Positions 43,252 to 52,410 of a DNA stretch of 64,000 nucleotides are shown here, piece after piece. The position numbers were made by a program, and so were the translations under genes. Position 1 is the stretch's first letter, and each line of letters starts with the position of its first letter. The notes under the pieces were generated by a model. It saw nothing but the letters and a program-made list of their open reading frames with translations, was not told the DNA's origin and made no database searches. This DNA comes from Amycolatopsis roodepoortensis. Its GTDB lineage: Bacteria; Actinomycetota; Actinomycetes; Mycobacteriales; Pseudonocardiaceae. The stretch spans positions 806,001 through 870,000 of the forward strand of contig NZ_JADBEJ010000001.1 in assembly GCF_014873915.1 (NCBI RefSeq). The letters are read 5' to 3'.

Positions 43252-45993
43252 GTGAGCCCGAGTGAGAACACGACCGTTGCCAACGCCACACCCGCCACCG
43301 CACAGGCCGAGCGGCCCAAGCTGCTGCTGATCGACGGCCATTCGATGGCGTATCGCGCGTTCTTCGCGCTGCCCGCGGAGAACTTCAAGACGAAGACCGG
43401 GCAGACGACGAACGCGGTGTTCGGGTTCACCTCGATGCTCATCAACCTGCTGCGCGACGAGGCGCCGACCCACCTCGCGGTGGCGTTCGACCTCTCCCGC
43501 AAGACGTTCCGGTCGGAGACGTACGCGGAGTACAAGGCCAACCGCAGCACCACCCCGGACGAGTTCAAGGGCCAGGTCGGGCTGGTCGAGGACGTGCTGA
43601 AGGTCCTCGGCATCCCGGCGCTGACCAAGGAGAACTACGAAGCCGACGACATCATCGCCACGCTCACGACACAGGCGACCGCGGAAGGTTTCGACGTCCT
43701 CATCTGTACGGGTGACCGTGACGCGCTCCAGCTGGTGACCGACCAGGTCACCGTGCTGTACCCGAAGCGCGGCGTGTCGGAGATGACCAGGTTCACCCCG
43801 GAGGCGGTCGAGGAGAAGTACGGCCTCACGCCGGCGCAGTACCCGGACTTCGCCGCGCTGCGTGGCGACCCCTCGGACAACCTGCCCAGCATCCCGGGCG
43901 TCGGCGAGAAGACGGCCGCGAAGTGGATCAGGCAGTTCGGCTCCTTCAACGAGCTGGTCGACCGGGTCGACGAGGTCAAGGGCAAGGTCGGCGACGCGCT
44001 GCGCGAGCACCTCGGCGCGGTCATGCTGAACCGCCAGCTCACCGAGCTGATCCGCGACGTCGAGCTGGAGCTCGGCCCGACCATGCTCGAGCTGCGTCCG
44101 TGGGACCGCGAGGCCGTCCACGCGCTGTTCGACGAGCTGGAGTTCCGCGTCCTGAGGGACCGGCTCTTCGCCACCCTGCAGAGCGCCGAGCCCGAGGCCG
44201 AGGAGGGTTTCGAGGTCAGCGGTTCGAAGCTCGCGCCGGGTGCGCTCACGGCATGGCTGTCCGCGCACACCGGCACGGACAAGCCGGTCGGCGTGGCGTT
44301 CCGCACCACCGGGGCGTCGGTCCGCTCCGACCTGAAGGCCATCACCTTCGCGGCCGCGGACGGCGAGGGCGCGTATGTCGACGTCACCGCGATGGACGCC
44401 GAGGACGACAAGGCGCTCACGGCCTGGCTCGCCGACGAGAAGATCCAGAAGATCGGCCACGAGCTCAAAATCCCGCTGCACGCCGTCAAGGCACGCGGCT
44501 GGACGTTCGCCGGGCTGGTCATGGACACCGCGCTCGCCGCGTACCTCGTCCGCCCCGGCCAGCGCACCTTCGAGCTCGACGACCTCGCCCTGCGGTACCT
44601 GCACCGTGAGCTGCGGTCCGAGGCCGACACCGGGGACGGGCAGCTTTCATTGCTCGACGGTGGCGCCGAGGACCTGGAACAGAAGGAGATCCAGGCCGAG
44701 CTGGTCAAGGCCCGCGCGGTCGCCGAGCTCGCGGGAGCGCTGACCAAGGAGCTCGAAGAGCTGGGCGGCGCGCAGCTGCTCGCCGAGCTCGAACTGCCGC
44801 TCCTGCAGGTGATCACCGGTCTCGAGGCGGCGGGCATCGCGGTCGACATCGAGCACCTGACCAACCTGGAGGCGCACTACCTCGGCCGCGTGACGCAGGC
44901 CGCGGAGGAGGCGTACGCGGTCATCGGCAAGCAGGTCAACCTCGGTTCGCCGAAGCAGCTGCAGGTCATCCTGTTCGACGAGCTCGGCATGCCGAAGACC
45001 AAGCGCACGAAGACCGGCTACACCACCGACGCCGAGGCCCTGCAGAGCCTGTTCGAGAAGACCGAGCACCCGTTCCTGCAGCATCTGCTGGAGCACCGGG
45101 ACGCGACCAGGCTGCGCACCACGGTCGAGGGCCTGATCAAGTCGGTCGCCGACGACGGCCGTATCCACACCACGCTGCTGCAGACGATCGCCGCCACCGG
45201 ACGGCTCTCCTCGGTCGACCCGAACCTCCAGAACATCCCGATCCGCACCGAGGAAGGCCGCCGCATCCGTGACGCCTTCGTCGTCGGCGACGGATACGCC
45301 GAGCTGATGACGGCGGACTACAGCCAGATCGAAATGCGGATCATGGCGCACCTCTCGCAGGACGAGGGGCTGATCCAAGCCTTCAACAGCGGCGAGGATC
45401 TGCACACTTTCGTGGCGTCGCGCGCGTTCTCGCTGCCGCCGGAGGAGATCACGCCGGAACTGCGCTTCCGGGTGAAGGCAATGTCGTACGGCCTGGCGTA
45501 CGGGCTTTCGGCGTACGGGCTTTCGCAGCAGCTGCGGATCTCGACCGAAGAGGCCAAGGAACAGATGGAGGCGTACTTCTCCCGTTTCGGCGGCGTGCGC
45601 GATTACCTCCATTCGGTCGTGGGCGACGCGGCGAAGGTCGGTTACACCGAGACGATCTTCGGCCGCCGCCGTTATCTGCCGGATCTCAACAGCGACAACC
45701 GGCAGCGCCGCGAGATGGCCGAGCGGATGGCGCTCAACGCCCCCATCCAGGGCAGCGCCGCCGACATCATCAAGGTCGCCATGCTCAACGTGCACAAGGC
45801 GCTGACCGAGGCGAAGCTGAAGAGCCGCGTGCTCCTGCAGGTCCACGACGAGCTCGTCCTCGAGGTCGCCGACGGCGAGCGGGAGCAGCTGGAAACGTTG
45901 GTGCGCCAGGGAATGGGCTCCGCCTACGAACTGGCCGTCCCGCTGGAGGTGTCGGTCGGATACGGCCGGTCTTGGAACGACGCCGCGCATTAG
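43252..45993 (+). CDS. polA: DNA polymerase I
   Basis: A 913-residue polymerase for gap filling and primer removal. The 5' nuclease domain covers about 20-310 (LIDGHSMAYRAFFALPAENF, then YEADDIIATL, LRGDPSDNLPSIPGVGEKTA). The middle 3'-5' exonuclease domain (about 320-500) is degenerate: the DxE motif is replaced by VAFRTTG, as in other actinobacterial PolA, so there is no proofreading. The polymerase domain has TADYSQIEMRIMAH (motif A), VKAMSYGLAYGLSAYGLS (motif B) and VHDELVLEV (motif C). It starts with GTG at 43252. A perfect hairpin terminator follows 4 bp after the stop. Confidence 0.97.
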   Translation: MSPSENTTVANATPATAQAERPKLLLIDGHSMAYRAFFALPAENFKTKTGQTTNAVFGFTSMLINLLRDEAPTHLAVAFDLSRKTFRSETYAEYKANRSTTPDEFKGQVGLVEDVLKVLGIPALTKENYEADDIIATLTTQATAEGFDVLICTGDRDALQLVTDQVTVLYPKRGVSEMTRFTPEAVEEKYGLTPAQYPDFAALRGDPSDNLPSIPGVGEKTAAKWIRQFGSFNELVDRVDEVKGKVGDALREHLGAVMLNRQLTELIRDVELELGPTMLELRPWDREAVHALFDELEFRVLRDRLFATLQSAEPEAEEGFEVSGSKLAPGALTAWLSAHTGTDKPVGVAFRTTGASVRSDLKAITFAAADGEGAYVDVTAMDAEDDKALTAWLADEKIQKIGHELKIPLHAVKARGWTFAGLVMDTALAAYLVRPGQRTFELDDLALRYLHRELRSEADTGDGQLSLLDGGAEDLEQKEIQAELVKARAVAELAGALTKELEELGGAQLLAELELPLLQVITGLEAAGIAVDIEHLTNLEAHYLGRVTQAAEEAYAVIGKQVNLGSPKQLQVILFDELGMPKTKRTKTGYTTDAEALQSLFEKTEHPFLQHLLEHRDATRLRTTVEGLIKSVADDGRIHTTLLQTIAATGRLSSVDPNLQNIPIRTEEGRRIRDAFVVGDGYAELMTADYSQIEMRIMAHLSQDEGLIQAFNSGEDLHTFVASRAFSLPPEEITPELRFRVKAMSYGLAYGLSAYGLSQQLRISTEEAKEQMEAYFSRFGGVRDYLHSVVGDAAKVGYTETIFGRRRYLPDLNSDNRQRREMAERMALNAPIQGSAADIIKVAMLNVHKALTEAKLKSRVLLQVHDELVLEVADGEREQLETLVRQGMGSAYELAVPLEVSVGYGRSWNDAAH

Positions 45994-45996
45994 GCC

Positions 45997-46040
45997 TCGT
46001 GAGTGGTAATGACGGTTAGAACCGTCATTACCACTCACGA
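45997..46040. terminator. perfect 21-bp hairpin after polA, TTAGAA hairpin family
   Basis: TCGTGAGTGGTAATGACGGTT pairs completely with its complement around a 2-nt AG loop. It recurs with one G/T change at 33122-33167. It separates polA from the protease-kinase operon. Confidence 0.88.
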
Positions 46041-46057
46041 TCGGTAGGGTCGTTCGG

Positions 46058-47662
46058 GTGACTTCCGAGCGCAGACGCTGGCGGGTGCGGCTGCGCGATC
46101 ATCGTGGGCGGATCCTGGGCGCCGGGACCATGCTCGACGGCGAACACCTCCTCACCTGCGCTCACGTGATCGAAGGCCACGACGACGTCGCCGTGGATTT
46201 CGTGGCGCTTCCCGGTGCGGAGTCCGGAATCGCCACGATCCTCGCGCAGGCCGCGCCCATCGGCGACGACGGCGGGGACATCGCATTGCTCCGGTTGCGC
46301 GACCCCGAGGAACAGATCTCCGGCGCCCCGCTCCACCGGACGGCCCTCGAAGACGGCCAGCGGGTCCGCGCGTACGGCTTCCCGCGTGATTCGGAGGGCA
46401 TGTGGTCGTTGGCGACCGTCGTCGGCGACGGCGGGCACGGGCTCGAACGCGTCCAGCTGCACCGCACTCCGGACGCCGAGCCGATCACCCACGGCTTCAG
46501 CGGTTCCGCGGTGATCGCCGACAAGACCGGCCATGTGGTCGGCATGGTCGCGACCCGGTACGCGACCGAGGCCGCCCGCGTCTCGTGGATGATCCCGGTC
46601 GAGACCATGCTCGGGTATCTGCCCGCCCTGCGCCGCTGGGCCGAAGGTACCCCCGCGATCGACCCCAGCTTCGTGCGGTACCCGGAACCGCCCGCGATCG
46701 ATCCGCGGTTCGCCCGCGAATTCGCCCGCTGGCTCGGTGGGCACGGCCGGGCGGACGTCCGGGTGATCATCATGGGCGCGGACGATTCCGCCGTCGCCGC
46801 CTCGTTGCGGCGCGCCGTCGTCCTCGCCGACCGCGAACGCGGAGCGGGCCGGAGCGTGACCGGGCCGACGGTCCCGCCGCTGGGCAGTGTCGTGCTCGCC
46901 GTCGACGCGGTCGGCAAGACCGCCGAAGAGGTCCGCCGCCGGATCTCCGACCGGCTCGACGTCGCCGCGGATTCGCCCGCCGGCCACCACGGGGCCGCCC
47001 GCACCGTCGTCGTCTACGGGATCGACGAAGCGGCCGAGCCCGACGCGCTCGTCGGTGAGGTGCTCGTGCCGCTCGCCCAGCGCGCCCACGAACTCGGGCT
47101 GCGGCTCGCGCTGGCCTTCCGCGAGGAGAGCTCGCCGGGGGTGAGCGTGGTCCGGTCGAGCACGGATGTCTTGCCCGCCGCCGAGGACGACACCGAGGGC
47201 CGCCTCGCCCTGCTGGAAACCCGGTTGGGTGAACTCGACAGTCTGGAGAAGGACAACCTGAGCGACGCGCCCCGTTTCTCGGACGCACCGCACGTCCATC
47301 CCAAGGCACGACGGCTGAGAGGCGCGTTGACACAACTGCGTTCGGCGGAGCAGGACGGCGACACCGATTGGGTGGAACGGCAGCTTCCGGTCTGCGAGCG
47401 AGCTGTGGCCAAGACCGTCGAGCGCGCCCGCGACCTCCGCCGACTTCTCGACGAGAACCTCGCGCGGCGCGCGGAACTGCGCGCCCGGCTCGACGCGTAC
47501 GGGGAAATGGCGCGTAACAGTGGCATCGTCGAAGACGTCGAACTGGATGCCGCCTACGCACCAGCCTGGCGGATGCTCTTCGAAGGACCTTGTGACCTCG
47601 CGAGCGCGGCGGCGGCCGTCGAGCGATACGCGGACACCGTACGGAAACGGATCGACGGATGA
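46058..47662 (+). CDS. cytoplasmic trypsin-like serine protease with helical C-terminus
   Basis: A 534-residue protein. The N-terminal 200 residues are a trypsin-fold protease with intact triad: His36 in LLTCAHV, Asp74 in GGDIALLRL, Ser148 in HGFSGSAV. The middle (about 225-390) is an alpha/beta domain of unknown type (DVRVIIMGADDSAVAASLRR). The C-terminal 130 residues are charged and helical, possibly coiled coil. There is no signal peptide. It is the first gene of a six-gene operon and overlaps the PknG-like kinase by ATGA. Proteases of this kind are known in effector/conflict operons with Trypco proteins, one of which ends this operon. Confidence 0.82.
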   Translation: MTSERRRWRVRLRDHRGRILGAGTMLDGEHLLTCAHVIEGHDDVAVDFVALPGAESGIATILAQAAPIGDDGGDIALLRLRDPEEQISGAPLHRTALEDGQRVRAYGFPRDSEGMWSLATVVGDGGHGLERVQLHRTPDAEPITHGFSGSAVIADKTGHVVGMVATRYATEAARVSWMIPVETMLGYLPALRRWAEGTPAIDPSFVRYPEPPAIDPRFAREFARWLGGHGRADVRVIIMGADDSAVAASLRRAVVLADRERGAGRSVTGPTVPPLGSVVLAVDAVGKTAEEVRRRISDRLDVAADSPAGHHGAARTVVVYGIDEAAEPDALVGEVLVPLAQRAHELGLRLALAFREESSPGVSVVRSSTDVLPAAEDDTEGRLALLETRLGELDSLEKDNLSDAPRFSDAPHVHPKARRLRGALTQLRSAEQDGDTDWVERQLPVCERAVAKTVERARDLRRLLDENLARRAELRARLDAYGEMARNSGIVEDVELDAAYAPAWRMLFEGPCDLASAAAAVERYADTVRKRIDG

Positions 47663-49902
47663 CGGCCTGCGGACGGGACGGTTGCCCGGGTGTGCTCGGC
47701 AAGACCGGCTTCTGCAAGATCTGCGGATTGCCTCCAGGTGCACCGGAAGAGCCCGCGCCGCGGGAGAAACCGACTCTGGTGATCCCCGGCCCCGGCGAGG
47801 CGCCGACCAGGATCACCAGCACGGTGGTCACCCGTTCCCAGCAGATCGCCGGCCACGCGAGCGCGGACGACCGGGTGCCCCTGCCGGTCGTCGAACTCCC
47901 GGACGTCGCGGGCCGTCTGCTCACCGAGCCGCATGTCCCGGAGGAGGAACGGTTCTGCGGCAAGCACGGATGCACGGCCACCCCGGTCGGCCGCTCGATC
48001 GGCGGCGGACCCGCGCCCGCCGAAGGGTTCTGCCCGGTCTGCCGGACGCCGTTCTCCTTCGCGCCCAAGCTCGCGGCCGGTGACGTGGTCGACGGCCGGT
48101 ACCACGTGCTCGGCTGCGTCGCGCGCGGTGGACTCGGCTTCGTCTACCTGGCGACGGATTCCGGGCTCGGCGACCGGTATGTCGCGCTCAAGGGCCTCAT
48201 CAACACGAACAACACCGCCGCCGTCCGGATCGCGGAGACCGAAAGCCAGGTGCTCACCGCGCTGGACCATCCGAACGTCGTCCGGATCCTCGACGTGGTC
48301 GAACACGAGGGCCTCCGCTACATCGTCATGGAGTTCGTCGACGGGCTTTCGCTGCGGGAGGTCAAGAACCGCGGCCGGGCCGGGCTGGACTCCAGTGAAG
48401 GACAGCTGCTCGTCGAGCACGTCGTGGCGTACGGGCGCGAGATCCTGACCGCGCTCGACTACCTGCACGGCGAAGGCCTGCTGTACTGCGACATGAAGCC
48501 GGACAACGTGATCCACGGCGAGAAGCGGATCAAGCTCATCGATTTCGGCGCCATCCGCAAGATCACCGACGACGAGAGCCCGATCGTCGGTACCGAGCAC
48601 TATCAGGTGACCCCGGCGGAACGGGTGAAACACGGGCTCACCGTCCGGTCCGACATCCACACCGTCGGCGTGACGCTGCGGGAGCTCTTCCAGGCCAGCG
48701 ACGGCTGGTCGGTCACCACCGACGCGCGGGGGGTCCGGTTCGGCATCGAATCGTTCCTCCGGGTCCTCGACCGGGCGACCGCCCCGTTCGAGCAACGGTT
48801 CGCGACCGCGCGCGAGATGCTGGTCCAGCTCGACGGCGTGCTCGGCGAAATCCTTTCCTTGCGGGACAAGCAATCCAGGCCCGCCGGCTCGACGTTGTTC
48901 GCCGAAGGGGCGGTCCTGCTCGACGCGGGGCTCGGCCAGGCACCGCCGCTGGAACACTGGACGCGGGGGACACCCGTCTCGCTCGGCGCGCGCCCGGCCG
49001 CCGGGGAGATCGCCGTCGGGCTGCCGGTGCCGCGCGAGGATCCGGACGACCCGCGGGCGAACTTCCTGCGCGCCGTCCGGGCGCCCGATGCCGCGCGGTT
49101 GCTGAAGAAACTCGACAAGGTTCCGGGTTCGGTCGAGGTCGAGTTCCGCCGCTGCCGGGCACATCTGGAGCTCGGGGCGACCGTCGAAGGCGCCCTGGCG
49201 GTGGCGGAGGCCGAAAGGCTGCTCGGCGAGCGCGCCGCCCACGACTGGCGAGTGGCGTGGCACCGGGGCCTCCTCGCGCTCGGCGCCGGTGATTTCGCGG
49301 CGGCCAAGGAGAAGTTCACCGCCGTGTACCGCGACATCCCCGGCGAGGAGCCGCCGAAACTCGCGCTCGGGCTCTGCGAGGAGCACCTCAACGGCGCGGC
49401 CGCCGCCGAGCGGTACTACGACGCGCTGTGGGTGCGCGACCGGTCCCAGGTCAGCGCGGCGTTCGGGCTCGCCCGGGTCCGGCTGCTGCGTGGCAACCGC
49501 GCGGCAGCCGTCGAAATCCTCGACCAGGTCCCGGAATTCTCGCGCTACGACGAGGCGGCGCGGATCGCCGGGGTGCGGGTGCTGTCCGCGCCGATGCCGG
49601 GGACGGGGGATCTCCCGGCGTCGGCCGAACTCGACGACGCCGTGGTCCGGCTGACCGCTTTGGATCTCGACGGCGATTCCCTCGACAGGCTGGTGACGGC
49701 CGTGCGCGAGACGGGGCTGGCCGCCGTGCTCCTCGGACAGGACGGGATCACCGAAGGCGGGATCCTGCGCGCGGGCGAGACGGGCGCCCGCACGGTGCTG
49801 GACAAGTCGTACCGGCGGCTCGCCCACCACGCGCCGACGCCGGAAGCGCACGACGTGCTGATAGACCTGGCCAATTCCGTGAGGCCGGTGACGTTGGTGT
49901 GA
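47659..49902 (+). CDS. PknG-like serine/threonine protein kinase with zinc ribbons and TPR region
   Basis: A 747-residue soluble kinase. Residues 4-22 form a zinc ribbon (C4, C9, C19, C22) and about 97-132 a second one (FCGKHGC and FCPVC), like the rubredoxin-type module of M. tuberculosis PknG. The kinase domain (about 145-400) has GGLGFVYLA, the ATP Lys in VALKGLI, CDMKPDNVI in the catalytic loop (Asp present, HRD replaced by YCD) and IDFGAIRK. The C-terminal half is TPR-like. The order zinc module-kinase-TPR is the PknG order. Neighbouring membrane and solute-binding genes resemble the amino-acid sensor genes linked to pknG in mycobacteria. Confidence 0.88.
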   Translation: MTACGRDGCPGVLGKTGFCKICGLPPGAPEEPAPREKPTLVIPGPGEAPTRITSTVVTRSQQIAGHASADDRVPLPVVELPDVAGRLLTEPHVPEEERFCGKHGCTATPVGRSIGGGPAPAEGFCPVCRTPFSFAPKLAAGDVVDGRYHVLGCVARGGLGFVYLATDSGLGDRYVALKGLINTNNTAAVRIAETESQVLTALDHPNVVRILDVVEHEGLRYIVMEFVDGLSLREVKNRGRAGLDSSEGQLLVEHVVAYGREILTALDYLHGEGLLYCDMKPDNVIHGEKRIKLIDFGAIRKITDDESPIVGTEHYQVTPAERVKHGLTVRSDIHTVGVTLRELFQASDGWSVTTDARGVRFGIESFLRVLDRATAPFEQRFATAREMLVQLDGVLGEILSLRDKQSRPAGSTLFAEGAVLLDAGLGQAPPLEHWTRGTPVSLGARPAAGEIAVGLPVPREDPDDPRANFLRAVRAPDAARLLKKLDKVPGSVEVEFRRCRAHLELGATVEGALAVAEAERLLGERAAHDWRVAWHRGLLALGAGDFAAAKEKFTAVYRDIPGEEPPKLALGLCEEHLNGAAAAERYYDALWVRDRSQVSAAFGLARVRLLRGNRAAAVEILDQVPEFSRYDEAARIAGVRVLSAPMPGTGDLPASAELDDAVVRLTALDLDGDSLDRLVTAVRETGLAAVLLGQDGITEGGILRAGETGARTVLDKSYRRLAHHAPTPEAHDVLIDLANSVRPVTLV

Positions 49903-49912
49903 AGGGGGAGAG

Positions 49913-51325
49913 ATGAGGGAACCGAGTCTGGGCCTCGAAGTGCACCAGAACAAGTTCCTGGCCGAGGGGGACCGGACGATGACCGCGATCGTCCGGGTCG
50001 TCTCTCGCGGCGGTGAGGCGGCCGTCGCCAGGACGGCCGCCGAAGTACTGATGATCGACTGCTCCAGTTCGATGCGCTTCCCCAGCACCAAGATCGGCGA
50101 GGCCCGGCGGGCGGCAGCGGCGGCCATCGACGTCCTGCCCGACGGCGTGCGGTTCGCCGTCATCCAGGGCACCGATCGCGCGAAGATGATCTACCCGGCC
50201 GAAGACGGCTTGGTGACCGCCTCGGCGGCGACCCGGGCGGAGGCACGCGCCGCCGTCGAGCACCTGGCGGCCGTCGGCGGCACCGCGATGGGCGCCTGGC
50301 TCGCCAAGGCACGCGACCTCTTCGACCTCGTGCCCGACGCCGTCCGCCATGCGATCCTGCTCACCGACGGCCGCAACGACTCGCAGACCAGGGCCGACCT
50401 GATGAGCGTGCTGAACAGCTGCGAGGGCCGGTTCGTCTGCGACGCCAGGGGGATCGGCGACGGCTGGGAGCCCGCCGAACTCACCCTGATCGGCCGGGTG
50501 CTGCGCGGGAACGTCGACTCGGTCGTCGAGGACGACAAGCTCGCCGAGGATTTCCGGCAGCTGGTCGAGGGCGCGATGACGAAGGTGCTGCCCGAGGTCC
50601 GCCTGCGCGTCGGCACCATGCCGTTCAGCAGGCTGCGGTCGGTCAAGCAGGTGTTCCCGGACGAATACGACCTCACCGACCGGTGCCGGGAGGTCGCCGT
50701 CCGCGAGCAGGAGCTGTCGCTCGGTTCGTTCGCGGGCGACGAGACGCGGGATTACCAGCTGATCCTGGATCTGGATCCGGATCTCGAACCCAGCCACGGG
50801 CAGGACCGTCAGCTGGCGTGGACGGAACTCGTCCCGGTGCCGGGAGCCACGGTCGAGGAGGAGGCGCTGGCCATCGCGGGGCGGTGGACCCACGACCCGA
50901 TCCCGCCGACGCTGATTCACCCGATGGTCTCGAAATACGCCGCCCAGGCCGATCTCGGCGAGGCGCTCACCTCCGGCGGCGACGCCTACGCGGCGGGTGA
51001 TCAGGCCGGGGCCGAGCGGGCCTGGGGCTGGGCGGTCGCCCTGGCCACCGCAGCGGGTGACGAAGACACGCTCGGCCGTCTCTCGGGGGTGGTGGAGATC
51101 GTCGACGCGGAGAACGGGGTCGTGCGCCTGCGGCCGGACGCGACGCGCAGCCACGCGTTGCACGTCGTCATCCCGTCGAGGGTTTCGGAAATCGCGCTTC
51201 CGCAGGAAGATCGGCCGATGCCCGGAGGAGCACCACTCACCTGTCCCGTCTGCCCCGCGCTTTCGCCCGCCGGGGCGAACTTCTGCGTCGGCTGCTCGAG
51301 ACCGTTCGGCGAGGCGGTTTCGTGA
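49913..51325 (+). CDS. VWA-domain protein with C-terminal zinc ribbon
   Basis: A 470-residue cytoplasmic protein. The von Willebrand A domain (about 42-215) has the metal-binding MIDAS motif DCSSSM, then GGTAMGAWL and ILLTDGRND. A beta-rich region follows (220-410). At the end, CPVCPALSPAGANFCVGC is a four-Cys zinc ribbon like those in the kinase, suggesting a shared partner or phosphorylation target. ATG 49913 follows AAGGGGGAG. It may be a substrate or scaffold for the kinase; that is inference from co-location. Confidence 0.85.
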   Translation: MREPSLGLEVHQNKFLAEGDRTMTAIVRVVSRGGEAAVARTAAEVLMIDCSSSMRFPSTKIGEARRAAAAAIDVLPDGVRFAVIQGTDRAKMIYPAEDGLVTASAATRAEARAAVEHLAAVGGTAMGAWLAKARDLFDLVPDAVRHAILLTDGRNDSQTRADLMSVLNSCEGRFVCDARGIGDGWEPAELTLIGRVLRGNVDSVVEDDKLAEDFRQLVEGAMTKVLPEVRLRVGTMPFSRLRSVKQVFPDEYDLTDRCREVAVREQELSLGSFAGDETRDYQLILDLDPDLEPSHGQDRQLAWTELVPVPGATVEEEALAIAGRWTHDPIPPTLIHPMVSKYAAQADLGEALTSGGDAYAAGDQAGAERAWGWAVALATAAGDEDTLGRLSGVVEIVDAENGVVRLRPDATRSHALHVVIPSRVSEIALPQEDRPMPGGAPLTCPVCPALSPAGANFCVGCSRPFGEAVS

Positions 51326-52410
51326 CGGCCACCCGGGTACGGCTGGTCCGGCTCCGGACCGCCCTGCTGGCCCTAACCCTCGCGGTACTGGTGGTGTCGC
51401 TGTGGGCGTTCCAGAACGTCCAGAACACGGCGGAGACCGTCCGCGACCGCACCGCGCACGCGGTACTCGAAGTGACCGCCGCGCGGGCCGCGCTGGTGGC
51501 CGCCGACGCCGCGGCGATCGCGAGTTTCGCCTCCGGCGAGGCGAAACTCGCCGGACCGGGGCAGGAGTACTCGAATCAGCTGGCGCTGGCGAGCCAGAGT
51601 CTCGCGAGGGTCGCGGAGTTCAACCAGGCGGGTGAAGAAGGCGGTAACGCGCTCCAGGTGATCGAAAGCCAGGTCGCGGCCTATTCGGGCTCCATCGGTC
51701 AGGCCGACGTGCACTTCCGTCAGCCGGACGCCGCCGTGCTGGGCGCCGTCGACCTCTGGCACGCCTCACGGTTGCTGCACGCTCCGGGCGGTGTCCTGGA
51801 GGAGCTGGACCTGTTGCAGGGCAGGCAGCGGGAGGCACTGAACCGGCAGCTGACGTCCACCGGGATGAGCCTCGCGATGCTCCCGCTGTGGCTTCTGCCG
51901 GTGCTCGCGCTCCTGGTGCTGCTGGTCTTCACGCAGCTGTACCTGAGGAAACGGTTCCGCCGCGTGGCGAACGTCCCGCTGCTCGCGGCGACCGTGCTGA
52001 TCGCCGCCATCGGGGTCGCCCTGGTGTTCACCCTGGTCAGCCGTGACCGGCTCGACTCGGTCGGGGAGCGGCTCGACGGCGTCGCCGCCGCCCGGGCCGC
52101 GCAGATCAAGGCGGCCGACGAAGACGGCCAGCGACGGCTCGCCGAGCTGCTGACCGGATACTGCGACGAGGAGCAGGGATGCGGTGTGACCGTCGACGGG
52201 TTCCGGGAGCTGGCACGGCAGGCGGGCACGCCGGCGACCGACAACACGCGGGTGGCCACGGCGGGGGCGCGGGCGGTGGCGGCCGACGCCTCCGCCGCGG
52301 CCGAATCAGGCGGGCGGGAGTTCCTGATCCCGGCGGGCACCCTGCTCGCGGGCGGGCTCGTCCTGCTCGGCCTGCACGCCAGGATCGACGAATACCGGTA
52401 CCGCCCGTGA
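51322..52410 (+). CDS. four-helix membrane protein with two outer domains (GlnX-like sensor)
   Basis: A 362-residue protein with transmembrane helices at about 12-31, 183-208, 219-240 and 334-354. The two segments between (about 32-182 and 241-333) are helical and face outward: ENTAETVRDRTAHAVLEVTAARAALVAADAAAI resembles four-helix-bundle sensor domains of chemoreceptors. There is no kinase, GGDEF or HAMP part. The start GTG overlaps the VWA stop (GTGA). It is probably the membrane receptor that passes the signal of the lipoprotein encoded next to the kinase, like GlnX with PknG. Similarity to GlnX is by layout only. Confidence 0.75.
   Translation: MTATRVRLVRLRTALLALTLAVLVVSLWAFQNVQNTAETVRDRTAHAVLEVTAARAALVAADAAAIASFASGEAKLAGPGQEYSNQLALASQSLARVAEFNQAGEEGGNALQVIESQVAAYSGSIGQADVHFRQPDAAVLGAVDLWHASRLLHAPGGVLEELDLLQGRQREALNRQLTSTGMSLAMLPLWLLPVLALLVLLVFTQLYLRKRFRRVANVPLLAATVLIAAIGVALVFTLVSRDRLDSVGERLDGVAAARAAQIKAADEDGQRRLAELLTGYCDEEQGCGVTVDGFRELARQAGTPATDNTRVATAGARAVAADASAAAESGGREFLIPAGTLLAGGLVLLGLHARIDEYRYRP

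Noticed and set aside
43252..45993. Proofreading exonuclease in polA
   Set aside because: The DxE motif and following acids of the 3'-5' exonuclease are absent, as is normal in actinobacterial PolA.
47554..50172. An 870-codon open frame antisense to the PknG-like kinase
   Set aside because: Low-complexity Arg/Asp/Val/Pro composition and full overlap with a clear kinase gene.
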